From Halomonas sp. (GTDB taxonomy: Bacteria; Pseudomonadota; Gammaproteobacteria; Pseudomonadales; Halomonadaceae), in the NCBI RefSeq assembly GCF_017515565.1, contig NZ_JAFWFN010000030.1, forward strand, positions 1-64,000: a DNA stretch of 64,000 nt, written 5' to 3'. Shown in pieces: positions 25,862 to 34,771 of the stretch. Both the position numbers and the translations under genes were made by a program. The notes beneath the pieces were generated by a model that was given only the letters and a program-made list of their open reading frames with translations, was not told the origin of the DNA and ran no database searches. The number at the start of each line of letters is the position of its first letter. Position 1 is the stretch's first letter.

Positions 25862-27517
25862 TTATTGGCTACTCTCTTCTCGCTGGTAGCTGGCGACGTT
25901 AACTGGGCCTGTCTCGCCACTTTCAAGTGCTGCAAGTACCGGCTCAGCGTGGCGCTGGAAAGCGATCAGCGTATCACCGCTTAAGCTAGTGTTCTCAGGC
26001 AGGTCCACGGTCATGGCGTTAACCGGCGTGTTATTGACGATGACTTCGTAGTGAAGGTGAGGGCCGGTGCTACGCCCAGTGTTGCCGGAAAGGGCAATAC
26101 GCTCACCCATTTCAATACGCTCACCCTGGCTGACGAGCGGACGAGACAGGTGTAAATAACGTGTCCGGTAACCGTTGTCATGGCGAACCACAACATAGCG
26201 GCCTGCGGCGTGGTGGTTGCCTACGCGCTCAACTCGACCGTTTGCAGGTGCAATGATTGGCGTGCCAATGGGCATCGCAAAGTCAGTTCCATTATGAGGG
26301 CTAACGCGACCAGTCACCGGGTGCAAACGGCGAGGATTAAAGTTGGAGCTAAGGCGATAGTTGCCTTCAAACGGGTAGCGGGCGAAAGCAGGATCCAGGC
26401 TGTTGCCTTCCGGCGTATAAAAATTATTGTCGGTGGCGTTACGCACGACGGTTAAATCCATACGCTCACCGTCATATTTAACGGCCAGTACGCGGGAGTC
26501 GAGAGTTTCTCCGCCGATCATGTCAGACTCAACCAGCACCTGGAAACGGTCGCCCCGGCGGCTATCACGACGAAAGTCGAGTTTCTTTTCGAGCAACCGA
26601 GTAAGCTCGGTAACTGAACTACTGGTTAGGCCGGTTGCCTGAGCGGAGCGCGCAAAACTACCGCTAACGCTTCCCGCGTAGAGGCGCTGCACAGGCTCGC
26701 CCTGGCGCTCGATTGTAGTAACGGCGTACTGCTCTTCTTCACGCTCTAATAAGACGCCGTCGCGGGCGTTTTTCATCATGCGTAGCGAAAGTAGGCGCTG
26801 ATTTTCATCTAACTGGTAATCGAAGCTATTGCCTGCTCGCCAATGGGTCAGCATACGAGGCTCTGGTAGATCCTCAAGTAACGCAAGCACTTCGCTGTAT
26901 CCAAGACCTAGCTTATTTTGCGCGAGTACTGCGAAGGTTTCACCAGACTCAACAATGTGAGTTTTCCACTCGGGGACGAAGGGCTCTTCTGCTGCTAATT
27001 CAAGCTCGAAAAAAGAGATATCATCAAATAAGTCGTAGTCTTCGTAGGAAGTAGCATCAGCGATTTCGACTGAAGAGGCGTCGATATTGAGCATGCCACT
27101 AGACAGCGTGCCTAGTACAACGGCCATATGCAGAGCGCCGTCATCTAGTTTAGTTACGGGACTTTCACTGGTCGTCGACGCCTCAGCACTGGCGATTACG
27201 TCCAGATCTATATCCAGGTCGATAATTTCTGTAGCAGCTAACTCGCTCAGTGGGACATGGTCTCGGGTCGCGTCGATTGCGCGGGAGGCGCGGTCGATCG
27301 CTTCTGCAACGGGGGTTCGCTCTTGGCGTAGTGATGGCACGCCCGGCGCAGAATCACTGGGAAGCGGTACTAATACGCTCTCCAGCGGTGTATTAGGCTG
27401 GTTCAAGTCGTTGTAAGTCGTTACTAGCTTTTGCGTGCCCAGCACAGTGACCATAGTGGCCACAGGTAACAGTAATAATTTATGCGTGCGGGGCAGCGAA
27501 TGAAGGATTCGCAACAT
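25862..27517 (-). CDS. M23 peptidoglycan DD-endopeptidase, MepM/OapA type
   Basis: 551 residues: an N-terminal membrane anchor (LPRTHKLLLLPVATMV; the LPR-H start is typical of MepM), a low-complexity acidic linker, a LysM/OapA-like region (about 195-270), a central domain, and a C-terminal lysostaphin-like M23 domain with HNGTDFA and GPHLHYE as the zinc ligands. Such enzymes cut 4-3 cross-links during wall growth. I start it at ATG 27517 because the 24 preceding in-frame residues do not resemble the family. Its pairing with L,D-transpeptidase genes next door fits wall remodelling. Confidence 0.88.
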   Translation of the reverse strand: MLRILHSLPRTHKLLLLPVATMVTVLGTQKLVTTYNDLNQPNTPLESVLVPLPSDSAPGVPSLRQERTPVAEAIDRASRAIDATRDHVPLSELAATEIIDLDIDLDVIASAEASTTSESPVTKLDDGALHMAVVLGTLSSGMLNIDASSVEIADATSYEDYDLFDDISFFELELAAEEPFVPEWKTHIVESGETFAVLAQNKLGLGYSEVLALLEDLPEPRMLTHWRAGNSFDYQLDENQRLLSLRMMKNARDGVLLEREEEQYAVTTIERQGEPVQRLYAGSVSGSFARSAQATGLTSSSVTELTRLLEKKLDFRRDSRRGDRFQVLVESDMIGGETLDSRVLAVKYDGERMDLTVVRNATDNNFYTPEGNSLDPAFARYPFEGNYRLSSNFNPRRLHPVTGRVSPHNGTDFAMPIGTPIIAPANGRVERVGNHHAAGRYVVVRHDNGYRTRYLHLSRPLVSQGERIEMGERIALSGNTGRSTGPHLHYEVIVNNTPVNAMTVDLPENTSLSGDTLIAFQRHAEPVLAALESGETGPVNVASYQREESSQ

Positions 27518-27629
27518 GGGTAAATGGACCGCCAGATTCGTGTAAAAAAAGTAACATAAAAGTGAATAAGCCCGGGAACCATACCCCAACGAGGAGGGGG
27601 TGAACAGACTGTATATCTATCCACAAAAT

Positions 27630-27655
27630 ATACTTCCGTCAAAATGCGGAAGTAT
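27630..27655. repeat. 9-bp perfect inverted repeat upstream of the M23 gene
   Basis: ATACTTCCG and CGGAAGTAT flank an 8-base spacer. It lies in the 414-base divergent region (27518-27931) between the M23 peptidase and the LysR regulator, 113 bases before the former. Rest of the region is AT-rich with no gene I can support. Operator or leader hairpin; not recognised. Confidence 0.45.
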
Positions 27656-27931
27656 TAGGCAGATATTACAATTTTTGAACACTGTTTGCTAACAAAAGTA
27701 ACCAATTAGCAGGCGCACTAAATGCTCGGTTTTATATCGCCTTCCTGATCAGGGCGACGCCAGTCGTTAAATGTGTATTTATTAACGCCGAGGTTTGTTG
27801 TCTCTTCTGTTACCTGACCGATTGGCGATAAATTTTTTCAAGCAGGTACTTTTTTTAATTTCCTGGCATTCTAGTGAGGTTTTTCGAAGATTAAGCGGAT
27901 TATTTCGCTGTCTAGCGTCGAGGAAATCGAA

Positions 27932-28852
27932 ATGTCTCGGGTAACACTTGCACAATGGCAGATGCTGGCCGCTGTGGTTGATCATGGTGGGTTTGCGCGT
28001 GCGGCAGAAGTCGTTCATAAAAGCCCCTCAACACTTAACCATGCAGTACATAAATTAGAAGAGCAGCTAGGTGTACAGGTATTAGAGCCTGTGGGTAGGC
28101 AGGTACGCCTCACAGAGGCGGGTGAGTTACTGCTGCGCCGCGCGCGTCAGTTAATCGAAAGCGCTGACACGCTTGAAGATGTGGCATCGCGGTTAGCTGC
28201 TGGCTTGGAAGCCGAAGTTGTCGTGGCTATTGATCAGGTTTTTCCAGCGGCTGCTCAAGCCAAAGCGCTCGAGCGCTTTTCAGAAACCTATCCCCAGGTT
28301 CGTGTTCAGCTACATGAAAGCGTCCTCAATGGCGGGATCGAGATGCTCTACGATGGCCGGGCTGACTTGGTCGTGTCGGGCATAGAAGCGCAGGGTTTTT
28401 TAGGAGAGCCCTTGGCACTCGTGCGATTTGTGGCCGTGGCTCACCCAAAGCATCCGCTTCATCAACTGGGGCGCCCCCTGGATTTACGCGATTTATCACA
28501 GCATCGGCAATTAGTGGTGCGTGACTCTGCGCTGCGTCAGTCAACGAACGCAGGATGGTTAAAAGCCGAGCAGCGCTGGACGGTGAGCCACCTTAATACC
28601 TCACTGGATATGCTGAAGCGAGGGCTGGGTTTTGCTTGGATGCCTGAAACCCGCATCGTGGATGACCTTAAGAGTGGGCAGTTAAAACTGCTGCCGCTTG
28701 CGGCAGGTAGTATTCGTGAAGTGCCGGTGCAGATGATTTTTCGAGACCGGGATCGGGCTGGCCCTGCCGCCCACGCGATGGCGCAAGCGCTGAAGCAGGC
28801 GGTCATCGAGCAATGCCCTAACGATTCGATTCCCTCGAATGAAACGCCGTAA
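27932..28852 (+). CDS. LysR family transcriptional regulator
   Basis: 306 residues: N-terminal winged helix-turn-helix (about 5-65; FARAAEVVHKSPSTLNHAVHKLEEQLG) and a type-2 periplasmic-binding-like effector domain (about 90-295). Nothing in the effector domain names the ligand. The glutathionyl-hydroquinone reductase gene follows on the same strand 82 bases later, so that gene is a plausible target, for example in response to quinones. The stop and a palindrome (28890-28906) lie in between. Confidence 0.9.
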   Translation: MSRVTLAQWQMLAAVVDHGGFARAAEVVHKSPSTLNHAVHKLEEQLGVQVLEPVGRQVRLTEAGELLLRRARQLIESADTLEDVASRLAAGLEAEVVVAIDQVFPAAAQAKALERFSETYPQVRVQLHESVLNGGIEMLYDGRADLVVSGIEAQGFLGEPLALVRFVAVAHPKHPLHQLGRPLDLRDLSQHRQLVVRDSALRQSTNAGWLKAEQRWTVSHLNTSLDMLKRGLGFAWMPETRIVDDLKSGQLKLLPLAAGSIREVPVQMIFRDRDRAGPAAHAMAQALKQAVIEQCPNDSIPSNETP

Positions 28853-28889
28853 AACATCCGCTTGAGCATCCAGGGGGCGAGCGTATGCT

Positions 28890-28906
28890 AAATGCAAGCT
28901 GCATTT
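28890..28906. promoter_or_regulatory. Palindrome upstream of the hydroquinone reductase gene
   Basis: AAATGCA-AGC-TGCATTT is a 7-bp perfect inverted repeat 28 bases before the start codon. As the LysR gene is immediately upstream, it is a candidate binding site, although the position is nearer the gene than a usual LysR activator site. Confidence 0.35.
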
Positions 28907-28934
28907 AATATATGTTCACTTCTGGAGAGCCTCG

Positions 28935-29930
28935 ATGGGATTACTTGTTAACGGCGAATGGGTTGATCAGTGGTATGACACCAAAAAGCACGGCGGCGAA
29001 TTCGTGCGCGAATCTGCCCAGCTGCGCGACTGGGTAGGAAGCACCTCGGAAGGTGCTGGGCAGAGCTACCCAGCGGAGCCAGACCGCTATCACCTGTATG
29101 TGTCGTTGGCTTGTCCATGGGCACACCGCACGTTGATTATGCGTAAGCTGAAAGGCCTTGAAGGGCTTATTGGTGTTTCTCACGTTAGCCCCTTAATGCT
29201 CGATAAAGGCTGGACGTACCACCAAGACGAGGGCGCCAGCGGCGACCCAATTAATAATGCAGAATACCATCATCAGCTTTATACGCTGACCGACCCTACC
29301 TATACCGGGCGAGTGACGGTACCTGTCCTGTGGGATAAAAAGCGCAGCGCGATCGTCAATAACGAGTCGGCTGACCTGTTGCGTATGCTTAACCGTGGAT
29401 TTGATGGGCTAACCGGCAACGATTTAGACTTTTACCCGGAAGACCTTCGCAGCGTTATTGATGAGGTCAACGACGATGTCTACGAGCATATTAATAACGG
29501 TGTGTATAAGTCGGGGTTTGCCACGGAGCAGAGCGTGTATGAAAAACACGTGCGTGCGCTGTTTGAATCCTTGGAGCGCATTGAAAAGCGGCTGAGCGAG
29601 CATCGCTATCTCGCCGGTGAGTGGCTGACCGAAGCTGATATTCGGCTTTTTACCACGTTAATCCGCTTTGATGCCGTCTATTACGGTCACTTCAAGTGTA
29701 ACTTCAACCGTATTGAAGACTATCCCAATTTGGCTAACTACGTGCGCGAGCTTTATCAATGGCCAGGCGTGGCGGAAACGGTCAACATGGATCATATCAA
29801 GCGGCACTACTATTACAGCCACGATACGATCAATCCAACCCGCATTGTGCCCGCTGGCCCGCTGCTGGATTTTGAGCGCCCTCATGATCGGGAGCGGCTT
29901 TCAGGGCAGGGCATCCGCCGCCACGGGTAA
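28935..29930 (+). CDS. yqjG: Glutathionyl-hydroquinone reductase (Xi-class GST)
   Basis: 331 residues. The thioredoxin-like N-terminal half carries the active-site motif LACPWAHRT with the catalytic cysteine of Xi-class enzymes (CPWAxRT), and the C-terminal half is the helical GST domain (WLTEADIRLFTTLIRFDAVYYGHFKCN is the family signature region). It reduces glutathionyl-hydroquinones using glutathione and so recovers quinones conjugated during stress. TCTGGAGAGCC precedes the ATG. A strong terminator follows. Confidence 0.93.
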   Translation: MGLLVNGEWVDQWYDTKKHGGEFVRESAQLRDWVGSTSEGAGQSYPAEPDRYHLYVSLACPWAHRTLIMRKLKGLEGLIGVSHVSPLMLDKGWTYHQDEGASGDPINNAEYHHQLYTLTDPTYTGRVTVPVLWDKKRSAIVNNESADLLRMLNRGFDGLTGNDLDFYPEDLRSVIDEVNDDVYEHINNGVYKSGFATEQSVYEKHVRALFESLERIEKRLSEHRYLAGEWLTEADIRLFTTLIRFDAVYYGHFKCNFNRIEDYPNLANYVRELYQWPGVAETVNMDHIKRHYYYSHDTINPTRIVPAGPLLDFERPHDRERLSGQGIRRHG

Positions 29931-29958
29931 TCTATGCCTATAGACGTTATTAAAAAGC

Positions 29959-29989
29959 AAAAGGGCCGCCCAAAATGGGTGGCCCTTTT
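29959..29989. terminator. Bidirectional Rho-independent terminator
   Basis: AAAAGGGCC and GGCCCTTTT flank a shorter inner stem CCCA/TGGG. The stem has A-run and T-run on opposite sides, so it can serve the hydroquinone reductase gene and the convergent PRC-barrel gene. Confidence 0.85.
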
Positions 29990-30037
29990 ACTTGTGCCTA
30001 ATGGACTTACTAGCGTTTCTAAGGAAGAGCTAGCTTA

Positions 30038-30517
30038 TTAATCCTGATTTACCGCATCACGGGTGGACTGCCAGGCGCTTTGGGCACCATCGCGGGTTGT
30101 TTCCCATGCGTCACGTGCGTTGGCCCTGGTTTGTTCCCACCAGTCGCGATCATAAGTAGGGAAAGACTCAACTTCTTCTGACGTGGCGTTGAGCATAACG
30201 CGATGTTCAGTGTCACCATCGCCTTCGGTGTGCGTTTCAAGAGTGAAATAATCAGTACCCACTACGATCTCTCGGCCTCCAAGACCAAGAACGGTACCGC
30301 TCTCAATGACCAGTGCGGTGATGCGCATGTCATCATCAAACAGGATGTCGTCAACCTCGCCAATTTCTTCGTCAGAGCCATCAGCAAAATAAACCTCAGC
30401 ATCTAATATGTCATCTGCGGAGTACATGCCTTGAGGCTGGTTAGAAGCCTGTGCGCCAAAGGCAAGGCTGCCTAGCAGAACGGTGCTTACTGCGGTGGTT
30501 AAAATAGATTTACGCAT
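30038..30517 (-). CDS. Exported PRC-barrel domain protein
   Basis: 159 residues: signal peptide (1-24, ending FGAQAS), a PRC-barrel domain (about 30-105; EEIGEVDDILFDDDMRITALVI is typical) and a C-terminal tail of near-repeats rich in Trp, Thr, Arg and Ala (ARDAWETTRDG, then AQSAWQSTRDA). PRC-barrel proteins of this export type are common in halophiles and stress regulons; role unknown. GGAGAGAAG precedes the ATG. A CsbD gene lies upstream on the same strand 121 bases away. Confidence 0.85.
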   Translation of the reverse strand: MRKSILTTAVSTVLLGSLAFGAQASNQPQGMYSADDILDAEVYFADGSDEEIGEVDDILFDDDMRITALVIESGTVLGLGGREIVVGTDYFTLETHTEGDGDTEHRVMLNATSEEVESFPTYDRDWWEQTRANARDAWETTRDGAQSAWQSTRDAVNQD

Positions 30518-30638
30518 AGCTTCTCTCCATGTGGCTACGGGGTATTACTTAAAGCGATGCCGGTTAAAGCATGGCTTAGATCAGAGCTGTTAATCAGAAC
30601 TGTTAATCGAAAATGTTTCAGCTTCAGCGCTTCAGTTC

Positions 30639-30836
30639 TTACAAGCTGTCGGCCCAATCGTCGGCGCGCTTTTCAGCCTCTTCTTTCTGAAGGCCGTACT
30701 TTTGTTGGAGTTTACCTACTAGCTGATCTTTACGACCGCCAATTTGGTCAAGCTCATCATCGGTGAGGTCACCCCAGCTTGTACGGGCCTTACCTTTTAC
30801 TTCTTTCCATCTGCCTTCAATTTGATCCCAGTTCAT
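30639..30836 (-). CDS. CsbD family stress protein
   Basis: 65 residues covering the full CsbD domain (MNWDQIEGRWKEVKGKA, then DELDQIGGRKDQLVGKLQ). CsbD proteins are small, hydrophilic, induced in general stress, and of unknown mechanism. AAGGAGCGATGAA precedes the ATG. A second, shorter CsbD gene is at 58240-58419. Confidence 0.9.
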   Translation of the reverse strand: MNWDQIEGRWKEVKGKARTSWGDLTDDELDQIGGRKDQLVGKLQQKYGLQKEEAEKRADDWADSL

Positions 30837-31058
30837 TTCATCGCTCCTTGAAGTTGTTGAACATGCCTAAGCATCTTTCAGGTTAGACGAACAGCGAATA
30901 TGTGCAAGTCTCAATTTTAATAACAGTTAATGTAAAAAAACTAGTCAGGATCTACTTCCGGTGTTAGCATGCGCACTCCTCGCATGTGTTGACCCCTCCA
31001 TCATGACGATAAGCGTTCATTTACGTAGTTCTTAATTTGTACGTAATTGCGCTTGCGG

Positions 31059-31327
31059 GAACATCTTGCTGACTGCAGATGTTCATTGCTGTGAAGATGG
31101 CGCGCCTCCAGTATTTCACCAAACGGGTGAAATCGGCGCAGAAGGTCGCCACAACGGTTAGCCCGCAAATAGCGGTGTTTGCTGACCGGATGCTAGGTGC
31201 GACCGGCGTCTCCGACTCCACTTATGACGATATCCGCTTACGCGGAGTCTGTTTTTTGTTGCGTTTTTAATGCGCATCGATTCCAGAGTCAGAGACGCTT
31301 ACGATGTTTTTTGCCGGTAAAGCCGGC
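31059..31327 (+). promoter_or_regulatory. Structured 5' leader of the DEAD-box helicase gene
   Basis: The 508 bases before the helicase gene hold no gene I can support, but several clear hairpins on the plus strand: GAACATC...GATGTTC (31059-31084, ten pairs with one bulge), ATTTCACC-AAACG-GGTGAAAT (31113-31133), TCCGC-TTAC-GCGGA followed by six T (31233-31257, a terminator-like element that competes with GACTCC/GGAGTC at 31214-31249), and GCCGG-TAAAG-CCGGC (31313-31327) just before the ribosome site. Long leaders with own-product or cold control are known for deaD genes in enterics. Confidence 0.55.
31233..31257 (+). terminator. Terminator-like attenuator in the deaD leader
   Basis: A 5-bp GC-rich stem (31233-31237 with 31242-31246) and a T-run at 31252-31257. 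The outer pairing GACTCC (31214-31219) with GGAGTC (31244-31249) uses the same bases and would break the stem, so two folds exclude each other. Confidence 0.45.
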
Positions 31328-31344
31328 CTACCAAGGTGTGATTA

Positions 31345-33057
31345 ATGACCTCGACTTCTGTCGCTTCGCCGAGTTTCGGCGATCTTGCTCTGTTGCCTGC
31401 CGTTCTCTCTGCTGTTGAAGCACAAGGCTATGAAATTCCTTCGCCCATCCAGGCGCAGACTATCCCTGCGTTGTTGGAAGGCCGCGATATGCTGGGCCAA
31501 GCACAAACCGGTACCGGCAAAACCGCTGCGTTTGCACTGCCATTGTTATCGCGTTTAGAACTTACCCGTCGCGAGCCTCAAGTACTGGTTATGGCTCCGA
31601 CCCGTGAACTTGCTCAGCAGGTTGCGGCTTCGTTCAGTAAGTATGGCCAAAACCTTAAGGGTCTCGAAGTAGCGATCCTGTGTGGTGGTCAAGAGTACCG
31701 TGAACAGTTAGGCGCGCTGAAACGCGGTGCCCAAGTTATCGTTGGCACCCCCGGCCGCATTATCGATCACCTTGATCGTGGCAGCTTGAAACTTGACGGC
31801 CTTTCAGCGCTCGTGCTGGATGAAGCCGATGAAATGCTGCGCATGGGCTTTATCGACGACGTAAAACGCGTGGTTGCCGATACCCCTAAAAATGCACAGC
31901 GCGTGTTCTTCTCGGCGACGCTGCCGGCGGAAATCGAACGCATTGTTAACCGTTATCTTGTTGATCCGGTTAAGGTGGCGATTGAGTCGCGCACGACCAC
32001 CGGTGAAAACATCGAACAGCGCATTGTCCGTGTTGATGGTGGCGCAAAGCTTGAAGCCCTGGCACGTATTCTGGAAGTTGAGCCAGTTGATGGGGCTATC
32101 GTGTTTGTGCGTACCCGTGCGGCCTGTACCACGCTGGTTGAGCAGTTAACGGCTCGTGGTGTTAATGCTGCAGGCCTATCGGGTGATCTCGATCAGAGCC
32201 TTCGTGAACGCACCATTACACGTTTGAAGCGCGGCAAAGTTGATGTGCTGATTGCGACAGACGTCGCTGCGCGCGGTCTTGACGTGTCGCGTATCACTCA
32301 CGTTATTAACTACGACCTGCCTCAGGATGCGGAAGCCTACACCCACCGTATCGGTCGTACCGGCCGTGCGGGTCGTAGCGGCATCGCGATTACCTTCGCT
32401 GGCTTCCGTGAAGGTCGAAAAGTGGGTTGGATGGAGCAGGCAACGGGTCAGAAAATGACCGAAATGCCGCTGCCTGACGAAGCCGCTATTCGTGCTCACC
32501 GCGATGAAGTGTTCCATCACCGCGTAGTGGCCGCCCTCACCAAAGGTGCTGAAGAGCAGCGTGCTCTGGTTGAGCGCTTGGTTGAAGAAGGCCACGATGC
32601 CATCGAGCTAGCCTGTGCGTTTGCTGCCATGGCCCGTGCTGATGAAGCACCGATTGGTCGTCTACAGGCGCCGCGCAAAGAGAAGCCGATGCGTGATGGC
32701 GCTCCAGCCGGTAAGCCGGGTGCTCGCCGCGAGCGTTCAAGTGCGCCTAGCGAAGGCATGACTCGCTACCGCGTTTCCGTTGGCCATAAAGATGGCGTGA
32801 AGCCGGGTCAACTGGTTGGCGCGCTGGCAAACGAAGGCGGTATTGAAGGTGCGCGTATCGGTCGTATCGATATCCGCAACGCTTTCTCGGTAGTTGAACT
32901 ACCCAGTGGCCTGCCTTCCACTATTCTGGCGAAAATGGCCCGTGCCCGCGTGGCCGGTCGTCCGCTGGAAATTAGCGAAGATAGCGCCCCAGAGCGTGCA
33001 CCGCGCCGTCGTCGTGACGAAGGCGATGCGCCGGTTCGTCGCCGCGAACGCGCTTAA
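31345..33057 (+). CDS. deaD: ATP-dependent DEAD-box RNA helicase, DeaD/CsdA type
   Basis: 570 residues: Q motif (YEIPSPIQAQTIP), motif I AQTGTGKT, motif II DEAD (LVLDEADEM), motif III SAT, motif VI HRIGRTGRAGR, then a C-terminal DbpA-like RNA-binding domain (about 475-545; YRVSVGHKDGVKPGQLVGA) and an Arg-rich tail. It unwinds structured RNA in ribosome assembly, mRNA decay and cold adaptation. AAGG precedes the ATG. The leader is long and structured, which suggests control at the RNA level. Confidence 0.93.
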   Translation: MTSTSVASPSFGDLALLPAVLSAVEAQGYEIPSPIQAQTIPALLEGRDMLGQAQTGTGKTAAFALPLLSRLELTRREPQVLVMAPTRELAQQVAASFSKYGQNLKGLEVAILCGGQEYREQLGALKRGAQVIVGTPGRIIDHLDRGSLKLDGLSALVLDEADEMLRMGFIDDVKRVVADTPKNAQRVFFSATLPAEIERIVNRYLVDPVKVAIESRTTTGENIEQRIVRVDGGAKLEALARILEVEPVDGAIVFVRTRAACTTLVEQLTARGVNAAGLSGDLDQSLRERTITRLKRGKVDVLIATDVAARGLDVSRITHVINYDLPQDAEAYTHRIGRTGRAGRSGIAITFAGFREGRKVGWMEQATGQKMTEMPLPDEAAIRAHRDEVFHHRVVAALTKGAEEQRALVERLVEEGHDAIELACAFAAMARADEAPIGRLQAPRKEKPMRDGAPAGKPGARRERSSAPSEGMTRYRVSVGHKDGVKPGQLVGALANEGGIEGARIGRIDIRNAFSVVELPSGLPSTILAKMARARVAGRPLEISEDSAPERAPRRRRDEGDAPVRRRERA

Positions 33058-33065
33058 GCGAGTAT

Positions 33066-33146
33066 TAGGCGCTCAGTGAGCGCCTAGCTATTCGCACTGA
33101 ACGTGCAAAATCCCCCCATGCTTACTGGCGTGGGGGGATTTTTTTT
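33066..33146 (+). terminator. Double hairpin and terminator after deaD
   Basis: A 10-bp perfect stem (33066-33075 with 33077-33086, TAGGCGCTCA) directly follows the stop, then ATCCCCCCA pairs with TGGGGGGAT (33110-33118 with 33131-33139) followed by a run of eight T. The second is a standard Rho-independent terminator. Confidence 0.88.
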
Positions 33147-33251
33147 GGCTACCTTTATGCGCAACGGTTAACTCTTTTTCTATCAACTCTTTTTTCTATC
33201 AACTCTCTTTTCATTAATACTCTTCCATCAACACGCATTTAGGGAGCAAGC

Positions 33252-33938
33252 ATGGACGCAGCGCTACACGAGTGGAATCTCTCCCCTAAGCAGGCGATTG
33301 CGCTGCAAAAAGAGTTGGCAACGCGATTGGAGAGCAAAGACCGCATTGAGCCAGTGCAGCATATTGCCGGGGTGGATATTGGCTTTGAGGAGGAGGGGGC
33401 TGTTACCCGTGCAGCGGTGGTGGTGCTTAAGTGGGAGCAAGCCGCCGCGCCCTATCTCACGGTTGTTGAACAAGTTGTGCATCGCGAGCCAACACGGATG
33501 CCCTACATTCCTGGGCTGCTCTCTTTCCGCGAGATTCCCGCTGCTCTAGGCGCGTTTGAAAAACTTAGTGTGACGCCCGAGCTGGTGATGGTTGATGGCC
33601 AGGGAATTGCCCACCCACGCCGGCTGGGCGTTGCTGCACATCTGGGGCTATGGCTGGATTTGCCGACCATCGGTATCGCTAAGTCTCGGCTGTATGGAAA
33701 GTATGGAGAGGTGGGCAAAGCGCGGGGCGACTGGGTGCCTTTAACCGCAGGTAGTCATGTCATTGGCGCGGCATTGCGTTCACGGGCGAAGGTTAAGCCC
33801 GTCTTTGTGTCGCCTGGGCATAGGCTTTCTCTAGAGACATCCCTTACCTGGGTGATGCGATGTTTAGGTCGCACCAAGCTGCCCGAGCCAACCCGCCTAG
33901 CGGATCGGCTGGCCTCACGGCGGGGGCAGCAACGCTAG
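33252..33938 (+). CDS. nfi: Endonuclease V
   Basis: 228 residues. Recognised from VDIGFE (first metal aspartate), the PYIPGLLSFREIPA segment with the PYxP wedge, VMVDGQGIAHPRRLG and LPTIGIAKSRLYG. It nicks the second phosphodiester 3' of deoxyinosine and starts repair of deaminated adenine; related enzymes also act on inosine in RNA. AGGGAGC precedes the ATG. It converges with a glutamine amidotransferase gene. Confidence 0.93.
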   Translation: MDAALHEWNLSPKQAIALQKELATRLESKDRIEPVQHIAGVDIGFEEEGAVTRAAVVVLKWEQAAAPYLTVVEQVVHREPTRMPYIPGLLSFREIPAALGAFEKLSVTPELVMVDGQGIAHPRRLGVAAHLGLWLDLPTIGIAKSRLYGKYGEVGKARGDWVPLTAGSHVIGAALRSRAKVKPVFVSPGHRLSLETSLTWVMRCLGRTKLPEPTRLADRLASRRGQQR

Positions 33939-33944
33939 CCGCGG

Positions 33945-34661
33945 TTACACAAAGGCGAGAAAACGACGCAGCAAGCTAGTGGCGTCAGGTGTTTCTGTGA
34001 TTGCGGCAAGTAGCGCTTGTGGGTCTTCCCCCTGCTCGCGCAGCGCTGCTTGCTGGCGCTCAATATAAGCGCGCATTACAGGTGGAGTGAACTCGGGATG
34101 AAACTGTACGCTCCATTGTCGAGACCCATAGCGCAGCGCTTGGTGAGCATCGTGGCTATTATGGGCCAGTACCGTTGCGCCGGGCGGCAGCTGCATGACC
34201 GACTGGGCATGGGTAAGCTGTGCTGGGAAGCGCTCAGGCAGTTGACCAAACAGAGGGTCCTGAAGGCCCGCCTGGGTAAGCTGCACCCGGTGTGTTCCAG
34301 ACTCCCGTCCCGCTGGGTGATAGTCGCTAATCCCCCCTAAGGCGGCGGCCATTAACTGATGCCCATAGCAAACGCCCAGCATGGGGATATCTTCTGCTAA
34401 CGCCTGTTGTAACCAGGGCTTTAGCGCTTCGCTCCATGGCTCTTGGTTACTCACCATACTGTGAGAGCCGGTAATCAACACGCCAGCAAACGACGACGGT
34501 GGCGCAGGCGTGGTTGGCTCACGCGCATCCCATACGGTTAAAGTGAGATGGCTAGGCAGCGCCGCGGTGAGCTGCTGTATAAAGAGCTTCTCAAAATCAC
34601 CGTGCTGCTCGATCACTTCTGGGAAGGCGTCGCCGGTTTTAATAATGACTAAAGAGGTCAT
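33945..34661 (-). CDS. Class I glutamine amidotransferase-like protein
   Basis: 238 residues of the GATase1 fold: nucleophile elbow GVCYGHQ (Cys), and VQFHPEF with the catalytic His-x-Glu. It resembles the GMP synthase amidotransferase-like group that occurs without a synthetase domain, for example proteins annotated as glutamine amidotransferase or gamma-glutamyl hydrolase YfeJ. Substrate unknown. It stands alone between endonuclease V and thiol peroxidase. Confidence 0.88.
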   Translation of the reverse strand: MTSLVIIKTGDAFPEVIEQHGDFEKLFIQQLTAALPSHLTLTVWDAREPTTPAPPSSFAGVLITGSHSMVSNQEPWSEALKPWLQQALAEDIPMLGVCYGHQLMAAALGGISDYHPAGRESGTHRVQLTQAGLQDPLFGQLPERFPAQLTHAQSVMQLPPGATVLAHNSHDAHQALRYGSRQWSVQFHPEFTPPVMRAYIERQQAALREQGEDPQALLAAITETPDATSLLRRFLAFV

Positions 34662-34771
34662 GTAGGTCTCGTGGTCGTGTCGCGCCTGAGGAAAGATAGC
34701 CGTATCAGGGTCATCCCCTGTAAGCTGAAACTTCGCGCCATTATCGTTTTACCATACACTAGGAGCCTGAT

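Noticed and set aside
31079..31270. 63-codon frame in the deaD leader
   Set aside because: No ribosome site, composition unlike a protein, and it runs through the hairpins and the T-run; more likely untranslated leader.
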